DNA from: Aricia agestis
Lineage: Eukaryota; Arthropoda; Insecta; Lepidoptera; Lycaenidae
Assembly (NCBI RefSeq): GCF_905147365.1
Contig: NC_056428.1
Coordinates: forward strand, 19,312,001 to 19,376,000
DNA: 64,000 bases
Direction of reading: 5' to 3'
The notes below the pieces were generated by a model. That model was not told the origin of the DNA. It did not search any database and was given only the letters and a program-made list of their open reading frames with translations. Position numbers and translations under genes: made by a program. This document shows, one piece after another, positions 37,791 through 50,500 of the stretch; positions within the stretch are counted from its first letter, which is position 1; each line of letters begins with the position of its first letter.

Positions 37791-39174
37791 TTGATTTGAT
37801 ATTTTCATACAGTGTTCACACCGAAATGGATTTCTTTTGTGATTTTCATGGTATTTTAATAATAAATCAATTAAAATCTTCGTGTGTTGGTTCTAATTGT
37901 TTTATATCGCTTAAAAGAAATTTTAGACGCACTTTTCCAGAAATGCATATTTTGCTACGTAGACCAAAATTATGATAATGATGATATTTATTTCAAAATC
38001 TTCAATTAGTTACAATCTAAATTCGTCTCTGAGAACGGCAGATAGAGTATAAGTCCTAGAATATTCTGGAATGTTATATTCTGGTTCCAGTCGAGTTGGG
38101 TTACGATTCGGTTATATAAACATAACGGTGCTCACACCTCGCTACACATCGATTGACTGAAAACGATAGCGAATAAGATCGCTAATGCCGGGTTTGAGAG
38201 GGTTTTGATGGTTTATCTATTAAACAATGTTGTCGATTGGTTCGAGAATCGAGGGTAGCCAATAAAAAGTGCTAGTGAGTAGACGAACTACTGTCACAAA
38301 TCTCAAAAAACGGAGCTTTAAACTAAATCGAAACCAAGTTTTGTAATAAACACGGCTCAACCTATTTTAATGAAATTTTGTACGTACATTCGTTAGGCCT
38401 GAGAATAGGTTTTTATTTTTTATCTACTTTTTATATTGATATGTACCTAGTATAAATAATTATAAATATGGAAAAACGTTTGCCGGGACAGCTAGTAGTT
38501 ATAAAATACTTATAACATGGTAATACTCACAGAAATTAGTAAGTTATTTGTTCTAACTAAATGCAAAGCAAAAATTGACACGATCGATTCCTTAGCAACG
38601 TACGCGCGTCGCCGTTCTATCTTGATTTATTTCTGTGGTAATACTAGTCCCTAGTATCAACTGCTTCGATCTATTAATAGGTATATTCTAAGTCATAAGC
38701 GACCCTACGACTAGTTTCAACTTCCAGCTTAATATCATGCTTCAAAGTTTTCTCTAAGAATTATATTGTTAGTTCATTTATTTCCTTCACATAGCCCTAT
38801 CAAAATATCTGTAGACTTCCTGCTGACGTCATAAAATGTCTACAGACGATGCACTTATTGAGCACTTAATATCCATTGTTCAGTTGGACTTTCCAAACGA
38901 TACAAAACCATTAGCCCTTTGCTGATTGAACTGACGAGCTGCGCCGGCGCACGTCAGTTAGCATCGGTTCAGACCAGACTGCGCCAGCTATTTAATTGCT
39001 GGAATTAACCACGCGAACGATTTACACACGCTTCATAATCCACAATAATATAACTGAGAAAGTATATCTGTTTGTTTAGGAACCAGATATTGTCTTCATG
39101 CAAACCGCTGCTTGGTGAATTTCGTTATGATTCCGGAAAAGGAAAATATCGTTTTGACATGTCGATTTGGTACC
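37791..39174. other. Noncoding DNA with repeat relics
   Basis: No gene was seen. A relic at about 38330-38500 (TATTTTAATGAAATTTTGTA ... GGGACAGCTAGTAG) belongs to the ACTAGCTGTCCC-type tails. Confidence 0.45.
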
Positions 39175-39181
39175 ATTTAAG

Positions 39182-39398
39182 AGAGTTTCTCAAACTTTCG
39201 GCTCCACGAACCCCTGTTAAAATTATCAGATGACAGCGAACCCCTTACTAACTAATAAAATTCCCCAAAGAAAACAAAGTGCCAAAAGAGAGCCCCCGTG
39301 CCTGCCAGTTATCAAGCCACCATTGCGTAAATCTTAATGCGAACCCCCTGCCGTCGAATGGCGAACCCATTTCGCGTACCCCTCTTTGAGAAACACTG
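39182..39398. mobile_element. hAT-type MITE with ATTTAAG duplication
   Basis: The ends are AGAGTTTCTCAAACTTTCGG and, on the minus strand, CAGTGTTTCTCAAAGAGGGG. CAGTGTTTCTCAAA is a classic hAT terminus. The flanking ATTTAAG at 39175-39181 and 39399-39405 is the target duplication. 217 bp, non-coding. Confidence 0.85.
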
Positions 39399-39405
39399 AT
39401 TTAAG

Positions 39406-40318
39406 CAATTGGTTATCCTGAGAAAAATCGTACTAATAACAACGCTTTAACGTATATAAAAAATAAAAATATTTTACGGTGATGAAATCTGAATAATTAG
39501 ACAACAGATTAAATGGCGGCTACACTTAAGTTTAGAGTAGGTACTGTTTTTTTTTTCTGACCCTACCACCTTCGTCGTGGGTATCGCAGACACAATAGAT
39601 TTTCAATAAGGTTTGAAGTGACCATATGTGTGAAAATATGGAATGTAAGTATTATTTTTTCCACGACTATATTAAATAAAATAATATAAGTATATCACAA
39701 TTATACTAGACATGCAAGGATCAGAGTTGACACATAGTAATTATAACCATAAAACAGTTATTATAACGCAATTATTTTTATTAATCGTTTCTAACGTCTT
39801 CTAAGTACATTGTGTATGCTATCAGCTGTTGTTATCTACTAAGATGGCCTCTGGAAGATATTGCAATAGAGTTACGAATTTTTATTATTCTTACACTAAT
39901 ACAAGGATGTTTAATAATAATAATAATAAAAAAAATCTTTATTGAAAACCAAATTATTTTTCTATATTCTAATAGCCCGCCAAACTGCACAGCAGTTAGT
40001 CGGTAATAAATACACTGTTTTATAGTTTATGTACCTTACACATATCACATATCACAATGTGTCCCGACACCCGATTGACATAGACATCCAATTTGTCGAT
40101 AAAATATAGGTACCATACATCCATAAAATGTTATGGCTCGGACACTGGTGTCGAGACTCATTGTATATTGCTTTGGCGAATTTAAACTGTTCGTCGAATT
40201 TGAGTTTAAGATCAGCTTTTACATGTTTTTATGTTCAATTTAATCGTATGGTTATTTCGTCTGATAGGTATATAAATAAATAATTAAGGAAATATTCCTT
40301 GACTGACAAGGACAACGT
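39406..40318. other. AT-rich noncoding DNA
   Basis: No gene and no bounded repeat were recognised in 0.9 kb. Confidence 0.45.
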
Positions 40319-40606
40319 AATTAAACTTTTTAATCGGGACTTAACGCGACTTATTTAAGTAGTAATGCTACTACGAGTACATACTTTTTCTCGACGTTTC
40401 GGCCGTGTTGCAACGGCCGTGGTCACGAGGGGACTGCAGGAGCGCGACGTCTTCGTTTGCACCGGGCGGTCGGTTCTACGACTATTCTACTAGTAGACTA
40501 GTCGTAGAACCGACCGCCCGGTGCGAAACGTCGAGAAAAAGTATGTACTCGTAGTAGCATTACTACTTAAATAAGTCGCGTTAAGTCCCGATTAAAAAGT
40601 TTAATT
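40319..40606. mobile_element. Foldback element with about 82-bp perfect arms
   Basis: The left arm (40319-40401) and the right arm ending at 40606 are exact reverse complements by eye, from AATTAAACTTTTTAATCGGG through to CTCGACGTTTCG. Inside lie a unique GC-rich spacer (about 40402-40457, containing GCAACGGCCGTGGTCACGAG) and a second palindrome (about 40459-40527, GCACCGGGCGGTCGGTTCTA and its complement). Perfect arms imply recent insertion or repair-maintained identity. Confidence 0.88.
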
Positions 40607-40741
40607 ATAATGCAACGCGAAAGTTTAAAATGTTATCTTAAGGACAACGTAGATAACATGACATCTATAATTCTGTGTACCCAATTTGTTTATATCACAC
40701 AATGTGTGGATAATAATAATATTATTATCCACACATTATAC

Positions 40742-41070
40742 GTGGGAGAGCCATGCTTCGGCACGAATGGGCAGGCTCGACCGGAGAAATACCACGTTCT
40801 CACAGAAAACCGGCGTGAAGCAGCGCTTGCGCTGTGTTTCGCCGAGTGAGTGAGTTTACCGGAGGCCCAATCCCCTACCCTAATCCCTTCCCTACCCTCA
40901 GCTATTCCCTTCCCTTCCCATCCCTACCCTCCCCTATTACCCTATTCCCTCTTAAAAGGCCGGCAACGCACCTGCAGCTCTTCTGATGCTTCGAGTGTCC
41001 ATGGGCGACGGAAGTTGCTTTCCATCAGGTGACCCGTTTGCTCGTTTGCCCCCTTATTTCAATAAAAAAA
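40742..41070 (+). repeat. Retroposon with poly-A, second full copy
   Basis: It starts GTGGGAGAGCCATGCTTCGG, has the same GCGTGAAGCAGCGCTTGCGC and CCCTACCCT tract as 27.5 kb, and ends GTTTGCTCGTTTGCCCCC then an A run. Frames of 60-79 codons here are incidental. Confidence 0.8.
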
Positions 41071-41819
41071 AATTCATTAGTGAGACAGTTGCAATTTTTC
41101 TTTTACAATCTGCAATCCACTTTCAAAAGGATTATGTGACAGTGTCTATAGTGCGGGCATTGTTCTTCGGCCTTGGCCATCAATACGCCATCACATAATA
41201 AGCCCGCGCTTCCTGCCCATAAATTGAAATTTGTTCCATTGTGAACACCTAACGACGGCTTTAATCGCCCCCCCCAGCACTTTATTACGGCCATATTCGC
41301 ATTGTTAGGTTTCAGCAAGTCATATTTGTCTTGCCATTCTCTGTAATGCAATTGCTTTGATTATTATTAAATGGTGTATCTATATTGTAAGTCCAGAGTA
41401 TATCTACTCTAGGGAAGCCCTCGAAAGGTAATGTACACTGTAGCTGTATTTTAGAAGTCAGGGTAGATCTTAAATTCTGTAGTAGGCTGGGCTAGTCCAG
41501 CTCCTTTCATAAATACGCAAACGGCTTTCAATAAATGTGCCAGTTCTTACAACTGCCATGATAACATCTTAATAGCGAGAACTTTCTGAGATGATGACAA
41601 GATAAAAGTAGAAAAACTGTTTTCGAAAACAATAGACTGTAGTAAAATGTCATTTACTGCAAACAATCCGATGCAAATCTAGCGCACAGATTCATTATTC
41701 ATGCCGTGCTGTTAATCGGCGAAATTAGGTAATTACAAATATTCAGGGCTGCCAAGTAAAAGTTTTTTTATACAGCGCTGTCAACCATAGGCCTGCAGGT
41801 ATCTAACTACCTAACTACC

Positions 41820-42245
41820 ATTGAAAACGCCTGGAAGAGCTACTGGTCCATGAAGTCGCTGATGAAGGGAAATTTACCGATCACCCTGAAGCGCAGACTC
41901 GTCGACATGTGCAACCTACGGTGCACAAACTTTGTCATTGACCGATTTACAGAAGTCCCAACTCGGGGTTTGGCAAAGAGGAATAAGAAAAAAATAAGGA
42001 ACACCACACTGCGCTCTAAAGCAGGTATCAAGGATGTAGGTGTCAAGCCTGCCAAGTCACTTTTAGGCCGTAGGTATGCATTCCGAGCGCTGGGCAAGGA
42101 TCTCAACAGAGTGGGCACCCGAAGACGGACGCCGCCGCCGAGGCCGGCCTATACAGGATGGCGTGATGAGCTGGAGGCATACCAGCCAGTGGTGGCGCAG
42201 GAGAGAGACAGGGGGAGGCATTTGCCCAGCAGTGGGACAGTTTAG
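41820..42245 (+). pseudogene. RTE-type LINE, C-terminal remnant, frameshifted
   Basis: Frame 41820-42245 reads IENAWKSYWSMKSLMKGNLP and then a SKAGIKDVGVKPAK stretch. The frame beginning near 42076 reads RWARISTEWAPEDGRRRRG then RPIQDGVMSW. This matches the extreme C-terminal part of RTE/BovB-like non-LTR reverse transcriptases (W..K..LP..LK..L.D.C.L, then a GRRRRGRP motif and a W-rich end). At least one frameshift separates the two halves, and most of the reverse transcriptase is missing. It is a dead fragment. Confidence 0.75.
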
Positions 42246-43962
42246 GCTTATAATAATAAATCTATAACCCTAACTTCAAAATTAGTTGTACACGTCTACA
42301 AATTAGTTTTGTCAACCCTGTAAAAATTAATGAACAGATTGATCAGCCTTCTTGTTTAATTCGACCTCGGGATGCAGCGCTGCATTTACAATATAGCTGA
42401 GCTCAGTCATGGTCGCATCATAATTATTATATTAACACTTTGACAACTTTAAAAATAAACGAGTATAATATTCTAAAGTGGCACGGGCCTTTTATTATTA
42501 TTAATCAAAAAATTTACCAATTTGGTGAAAAAATTAATGCTGAGGCGAATGCCCAAAAATGTGTGGACTAAAAACCGTAATCGATTAAAAACCATCTATA
42601 TATGTGGCATAGTAGTCTACTTATACTGTATCCCAAACACAGATTACTACTTGCGTTGGTATGAGTAGTAGTAAATAATAACATAAACTTAGTTATAATT
42701 TCTCCTTGCCAAAATCCATTTTCAGTTTAAAAAGTACTTGAAGAATATATTTGAGGGGCTAGTTACCGTATGACGTCACAATAAAGGCGCGTGCACACTT
42801 GTCGCGCGAACCGGATTCCGTATGTCACGGCCACGATCTCGTGAGGTTGACAAGAATACGGATAAGTGGAGAAGCGTGTGAATTTATTATCTTTAGATCT
42901 TCAGTCAGCAGTAGTATTGCCTTGGCGAAGAAAGAATAGGGTTAGAACCCTGTGCCGATTTTAACTATTATTATTAATTATTATCAAAGTCCAGCGGAAG
43001 GGATGATGTAAACTAAACTGACTTTGTATCTCCATCAAACGTGTTATCTTTCTTGTCTACAATCGAGTGATAATAAATAATTAATATTAGAAGCATAATA
43101 TATTAGGCATTTTTCGTAATAAATGCAATGTATATTATGTCCTTGGCGTGCATATACCATATACCCTGGGAATAAGCACACACATTCGCGCCGAAGCTCG
43201 TAAATCCGGGAAAATAATATCACGTCCCACGTGTACCACCTCGTTTACAAGCTGGTTATCATAGTGCAGCCAACCTGACCGACATGACAACTGATAGCTT
43301 AACGACAACTTAATGGAGCAATAGGCGCCCAGACAGATTGTTTATATGTAAATTCTCGAAAAGTAATAATAGCATTAGATAGATTATAGTTATATTTAGT
43401 TTTTAGCCCAATAAAATAAGAAACGTAAATAAAACGTAAAGCGGCAAATTAGTATTCTGATACGTAATATATTACGTCAAACAACGCGTTTGACGTTAGT
43501 TTGACATTTTATGGGAATTTTGATTTGTAGTTTTGTGGGAACCGAGTGGTTCGAACAAGGGACGAAGTTTCATTAATTTAAACAACAGAAGGAATAGCTT
43601 CACAGATATTTTGTTTGTGTGTCTCCCGCTTTGCTTTGCGAGGGAAATTGAAATTCTTCCCACTCCTAATTTCCTTCTGACTTATTCCGGTCCTCAAACA
43701 TTTTTAGCCCTTTTCCCTGCGATCATAATATTAAAAAATTTTCAAGATTGGTTGCCACTTTCTTTGCTAGCTTTAAATAGGAGATTCAGTGGTAGAAATT
43801 TTTTGTTAGGTATCATGTCGTCCAGAGAGTGATGATCACTCAACGGTTCCCACAGCTAATCAAGATGATCCGATTCCACGTAGACCCATTAGTTCCAATA
43901 AAGAGACGCACGCGATCCCCTTACTATTAATAGTTCGCTACTTGTAGAGATTTTATCTCTAT
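42246..43962. other. Noncoding DNA
   Basis: Nothing was recognised in 1.7 kb. The 99-codon frame at 43533-43832 has no recognisable domain. Confidence 0.45.
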
Positions 43963-43967
43963 GATGA

Positions 43968-44020
43968 ATGAACGCCTCCATGGTCCAGTGGATTAGAGAC
44001 AGAGGTTGTGGGTTCGGTTG
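43968..44020 (+). repeat. tRNA-like SINE head, decayed
   Basis: GCCTCCATGGTCCAGTGGAT resembles a tRNA A-box region, and GGGTTCGGTTG resembles a damaged B box 27 bp later. There is no recognisable body. It is probably a SINE relic. Confidence 0.35.
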
Positions 44021-45351
44021 TTGAAAATTTTGTTTTCAAGGTTATATCGGAATATGCATGTTATATCGGCATATGCAGGTCGAGGGCTTGATTGTTGAAA
44101 AATGTTGTTTCCAATTTTGTAAGTGTTAGTACGTTTCGAGTGTTAGCTATTTAGGACAATGCAGACTGATCACCTGATTGTCGAAAAATGTATGGTCCCG
44201 CGCTGCATCTCGCGCCAGCCGTGTACAATATTCTCCAATCCAAGAACATGCATAAATTCTGTAACGTCAATCATGTTGCGTAATAAAGCCTTTAATTAGA
44301 CCCATCACAATGGAAGAACTGATATCTGTCACCTGCACAGATGTTACGTAAGGCTCTATTGGGCACTATTAGCTGTGACGTCCAGATCTGACCTTCTGAT
44401 GATGACGGGGTGCCGCAGGAAGTACGGTGATACCGTGGGAAAACAACACAATTCGCCATTTTCGGAACCGATCCATCTAATTTTGCAATTGTCACGCAAA
44501 AAACACGAAGAAGGCTGTATCTGAAAACTTTGCACCTGTTTGATAATTTGGTTGATACAAATCAAATTTATATTGCTAATTAATTTTAGTTTGTTTTTCG
44601 TATTAGGAAATTAATATTATTGCTACTAAAAAGCTATAGACAGACAAGACGATGGTAAGAATGCTTACCAAACATTTCTAGACAATAAATTCTTAAAAAA
44701 TTCCGAGGAAACAACGATGATTGATATTGTATCCTCGTACTTTAATGAGTCACGATGTTATTTTTAATAATAATTTAAAAATAAAGAAGCGAACGATATC
44801 AATCAAAGTCTTGCAGAATGCACGTTCGGGGCAAAGGCGCCACACACCGTCAGGTTTATCTATTTGGACGTGTCTTTTACACTGTATTTCTATGATATTA
44901 TGTTTGTGCAATAACCACTTTGCTATGTAGTTTACGCAACTCTTGATAGAAGTTATGCGATAAATCCTACGAATAATAAAAACTAAGGAAAAGTAACTCC
45001 GTCAAAAAACATGCTCCACAATACTTCTCAAAAAAGTGTACCTTAGGTACACATTTCAATACATTTGCAATATTTAGGTGACCTTGAGCGGTACTAGGCT
45101 GACGTTACATGACAGATCAAAAGGAACCAAATTTAAAACGGTAATAGTATGGGAGTTACGATTCCTTAGTTTTTATTATTCGTAGGATAAATCACAAATA
45201 TCAAAGTCGACGTTAGGAGCAGGTACGACGTTTTACATGTGACGCGGTGTATTCACGGCTTATTACACCTATTTGCTAAAAGCAACAACCGTAAAGACGT
45301 ATCTCAAATTTTGGCTATACTATTTTATTAGGTTTAGTAAACTTGCATGCG
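44021..45351. other. Noncoding DNA
   Basis: Two antisense frames around 44292-44565 overlap but show no recognisable domain. A slightly GC-richer patch at 44170-44520 may be an old repeat. Nothing else was identified. Confidence 0.4.
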
Positions 45352-45470
45352 CTTAAAAGGCCGGCAACACACCTGCAGCTCTTCTGATGTTGCGAGTGTC
45401 CATGGGCGACGGTAGTTGCTTTCCATCAGGTGACCCGTTTGCTCGTTTGCCCCCTTATTTCATTAAAAAA
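45352..45470 (+). repeat. 5'-truncated retroposon tail
   Basis: It starts CTTAAAAGGCCGGCAACACA, has ATGGGCGACGGTAGTTGC and GTTTGCTCGTTTGCCCCC, and ends in TTTCATTAAAAAAA. Same 3' end as 27.5 and 40.7 kb. Confidence 0.8.
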
Positions 45471-47540
45471 ATGGATGTTATAAAAACTGCAGAGAAACAG
45501 CAATATAGCAGTAGAATGCACTAAAAGGATGTTTTTTCTTGGCAGCGTCGAGCTAGCGTAACTAAAAATAAAATTCGGCATAGACCAGCGATGCTAACAT
45601 AGCTTAGGAGTACACGCTAAACAATAAATATACTAGTTTAGTACATTTTAACTCCCAAGGCGTCAGCATACAGGTCAAATCGGAGGTAAGCTTATTCTGA
45701 TAACTGATAACAATAACAACAATAGCTCGTTGTAACACTATGGCTCGATGGTTACAACCTGCGCCGAATATAATATATCACTGCCTAAATAATTGTACTC
45801 CAACTTTATTTTGCACCCTTAATTTATTAGCACTGAAATAAGTATAACTCGCAGCAACTGTCTATTTTTATAATAATCTTAAAAATATGCCCTTTTTTAA
45901 GGAGTATCTAGATCTAAAATTTAAAAAAATAAGCCTGAAGAGGCAACAAGACATTACGCACTTTCGCATTTGTAATACCTACTAGCAAGGGCTATTCAAT
46001 GTTAACGTTTTGTGCAATATTTAATTCATGGCGCCAAAATATAGATCGTCGTTTTAATGTATCCAAGTACTTCTTTGGTATCCTTTATTTGGTACGCTTA
46101 AGTCTAAGCAGCTTTCGTTACATTTAAGCTTGAAAGTTTTCAGTGGATTCGTCTTAGTTATAACTTCTATGTGAGTCTTGATGCAGCATGGCAGTATTTT
46201 TCGAGTATACTTTTTCGGTTTCATCAAGTTCTTCATCATCTCGATTATATATAACTCAAAGGAAGTCAGATGGGAGTTGATAGTGTTAATTTATATGTTG
46301 TAAATACGCGCATTAGCATACAATGCGCGGCACTATGGCTTCGCAGCAATTTAGTTAACTACGGCAGATGCTATCGAGGTGCTAGTATTAGGTTCGAGCT
46401 ATATCCTGGAGGCTTTATCGGGAAAAACCTAATATCTGGATACTCAAGCTGTCTCGTGCTGTTTGATGCCCTTAGTAATGCGCACCCGGGACATAATATC
46501 AAGAAATATTAGGCATAATATGTACCTATATAAGAAACCGGCCTTATCTAACCTTAGGTGAGATTTCTAATATAATACTTTTCAGTAGCTATCTAAGTAT
46601 TAAATATTGTTGCATTTTATAATAGTTTAGGACAAAAAAATTTGAAAATTTACAAATTTACACGCGATCTAAAATTATGAGTAGGTTATAAAAACCTCTT
46701 ACTTTTTACCATTTTCAGATAATATTTGCATTTTTTTGGTAACCGGCATCCGTACAGCATATTTGACGCCGGATTTCAACGTCATTGTGGTACCCGTTCG
46801 TGTACTCTCCCACGGTAGTTGTAATTACGAATCGGAATTAAAACTTAAATTATACCAGTACGAAATTCCGTAAGAGTTAATTTGGATTCGCTGCGGAACC
46901 ACTTTGCGGCCTTGCCTTAAATGGCGATCAATGAAAAACTGAGTGCATGAATAAACTTATTTATAAACAAATAATTTGCCCACGACTACGTGTTACATCC
47001 AACAAAAAATCTCGCGAGAACTGTAAATTTTCAAAGTCTTGGTGCACAAATTTTCATTTTTCTTATCACAAATTTTTCTTTTCACTATTTAGGGGTATGC
47101 TTGGTACATAAGGGTCACTGCGGAAGAATTAAAAACTGAATTAAACCAACTCAGTTAAGATAATGCTTAGCTTAAACTGTAACCAAACCCACAAATAGAA
47201 GTTTTAATTAGGATGCCATATTGAGATAACGATAAGACAAAATGTTGTGGACTGATTGTTTTCAGATGCGTCAATATCAATTCTCTCCATAATTAGTGGT
47301 GGCCTTTTATCAGCGCATGACGTATTCATTTTAACGGTCATTGGCCCACCACATGTTCTTACTTCCACTGCAACTATCCAAAATTGCTACCAAGATGTTA
47401 AACAGATATAGTTGTATGATCGAATGGTCTGAAAGATGACTAGGACTGAATACCAGACTCTTTTATTTTGGACCATCTCTTAAAGTAAACAAATATGGCG
47501 ATTTCGAATACATGATAATAATATTCGCTCTCTTTTCCAG
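45471..47540. other. Upstream flank or 5' leader intron of the UNC93-like gene
   Basis: There is no coding exon. The end is a good 3' splice site (TCTCTTTTCCAG at 47529-47540), so an untranslated first exon must lie upstream, but I cannot place it. An 80-codon plus-strand frame (46270-46512) and a 61-codon minus-strand frame (46054-46239) have no recognised domain. Confidence 0.5.
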
Positions 47541-47559
47541 GGCACAAGGAGAACACGTA

Positions 47560-50500
47560 ATGACAGCAACACACGGCGGCGGTGAAGATCACCGGCCTGA
47601 CAAGGACCCAGTGTACACAATCAAGACCGGCTTCAAGAATGACGGCTTTTCGGCCGACTCCATCGACGACATCGTCAAACCACCCCCCCTCCCCACCACG
47701 GAGGAAGACAACTTCGCTTCGGGCAAGGTCAAACTCCCGCGCAACGAGAAATGGAGGATACTAAAGAACGTCGCGGCCGTCAGTGCCGCTTTCATGGTCC
47801 AGTTCACGGCGTTCCAAGGCACAGCCAACCTGCAGTCCTCGATCAACGCCGCCGACGGCCTGGGGACTGTATCGCTCAGCTCCATCTACGCGGCGCTGGT
47901 GCTGTCCTGTATTTTCGTTCCTACCTTCCTTATTAAGAGGCTAACTGTGAAATGGACGCTATGTCTGTCCATGTTGTGCTACGCTCCGTACATCGGAGCG
48001 CAGTTCTACCCCGCCTTCTACACGCTGGTTCCGGCCGGTGTGGTGGTCGGACTGGGCGCAGCACCCATGTGGACGTCCAAAGCTACTTACCTGACGCAGG
48101 CTGGTAGTGTTTACGCGAAGCTGACAGACCAAGCAGTGGACGGAATCATTGTCAGGTTCTTCGGATTCTTCTTCCTCGCCTGGCAGACTGCTGAGCTCTG
48201 GGGAAACCTCATATCTAGTTTAGGTAAGTTATTTTTGTATCCATGTGTCATCTTCTTCTCATTATTAGTTTTCCTTTAAAACGTGTTTCTTTTGTGCGTA
48301 TCTATTGAGGTCACATGCGCATGCGCACATTATACAAAAGTTGGCTTTTAACAATGGAACTCGCTTGCAGAGTATTCCCAAAAAACATTTCTACTTCCCA
48401 TAAAACTTGCATTTAATGGACCCTTTGTCCCACAGTATTCTCGTCGGGCGTGCACGCGGGCGGTGCGACGCACGATAACAGCAGCATGCTGAAGTGCGGT
48501 GCCAACTTCTGCATGATCGGCGGTGGCCACATGGAGAACCGCAATCTTCACCGCCCTCCCGACAGCGAGATCTATGAGATCAGCGCCATCTACCTCGCCT
48601 GCGTCCTCGTCGCCGTGCTCATGGTCGCACTGCTTGTGGATCCCCTATCCAGGTGTGTATGAATACGATAGTACAATACCCCTCAATTACTCCTGGAGCG
48701 TATATCTGTGATGATCATAAATCCTCTGGCAACATCTGGTAGACTACTATAGAATTTTGAGATTTTGTCATCACGCTTATAATATTATGTCTTACACGTC
48801 ATAATGCTCTCCTTAAAGTTTACCTTTTCTTTTCTCACAAATTGTTATCAAAGAGAGGTTTTTTAAAATGCTTGCAATTAATACAGTTGGCATGTTAACT
48901 TTGGTAATAATAGGGTAATCTTGAATTTAGGGATGATTATATTGCTTACATCATTTCATGTAGGTACGGTGAAAAACAACGTAAGGCAGACCCTTCAAAA
49001 GAAGTGACAGGCATCCAACTCCTGTCTGCAACTGCGTATCAGCTGAAGAAGCCAAACCAGCAACTGCTTATCCCTATCACGCTATGGATAGGCATGGAAC
49101 AGGCTTTTATCGGAGCTGACTATACTCAGGTAAGACCTAAATGTCATACACGTTTGTCCTTTTGTCAAAATTTTTTGTTCATTATGCGGCCCATTAAATT
49201 TTGACGGATGGGTTATCTCTAGCTCATTAATCAAATGCCATTGAGGTTTTCCGTTTGCAGTTTTATTTTTAGGTGTTTATTTCTTATTTTGCCCTTGATT
49301 TTAATTAAAACGCAGCTCTTATGTGCAAGGCGCTTGAGAACATTGCAATCTTTAATATTGTCGAGTAGTACTTTCAAATGTCGAAATATTCAATAATAAC
49401 ATGAGAGCAACACAATGAATTGACGCCGCATAGCATCTCTGTTGGGCAAACAAGCTAGTAAACTCTAAAGATACAATAGATATAATTAGAAACAGGAGTT
49501 TCCAATTAACAAATAAAGCCATAAAAATACGCCCTAGTATTCATCAAAACTTAAAGTGCAAATGCATCGCGAAATATTATGACCGAGTAGGCCTCCCTTG
49601 GCTACAAACACTACGATACAAACCTAACAAATCATGCTCTACCGGTCAAATAGCAAAAAAGGATATGGGCGAACAGTCCATAGATGGCCCCAAATTGCAT
49701 AAATAAAATAAAATAAAACCTAACAAATCCTATTTCGTCTCCAGGCTTACGTGTCGTGCGCGCTCGGTATCCGCTCCATTGGCTACGTGATGATTTGCTT
49801 CGGCGTGGTGAATGCGCTCTGTTCACTCCTCTTCGGAACAGCCATGAAGTACATCGGACGATTCCCCATACTTGTCATGGGGGCTGCCCTCCACTTCAGC
49901 CTGATAATCTGGCTGCTCATCTGGAAACCAAACCCGGAATCTCCGACTGTATTCTTCGTTATCTCCGGACTCTGGGGAGTGGGTGACGCCGTGTGGCAGA
50001 CGCAGATAAATGGTAAGTTCTTCTAGATTCTTATGCTCTAGTTTAGATATTATTTGGTGTGAACGTCTGGCAAAGATGGATCTATTAAATAAGTGATTAT
50101 AGAATGTCAGTTCTCTTAAAGTTACTTTTTACTTCCTTTCATAAGACGGATACCCGACGAGCAAAAAACTAGCTTCCAACAAGAGTTTGAACCGCTTCTC
50201 GCCATTCTGTGGCTTGAAGAACGCCTGGTGATAATAATCATTGATAATGAAAAACCATGTTTTCTTAGAAATTATTTTGGCCAACTGCTAAAGCTCATCG
50301 TCAACTAAATAATCAATAATTTGGCGTGTGTAAAAAGTGTTGCAAAAAATTCCATTAGTTTTTTGCCGCTTGTTAACTGGGCGACCTCGCTGTTACACTC
50401 AGTGATGTGATCAATTCTGTCAAGTGCTTACAAATTAGCCGAAGTGAAAAGCTCTGAGTGACTGGATAAAACAGGATTGAGTGAATTCTTTAGGATTCCG

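Noticed and set aside
47589..47885. 98-codon minus-strand frame
   Set aside because: It is antisense to exon 1 of the UNC93-like gene, whose plus-strand frame has clear family motifs and good splice sites.
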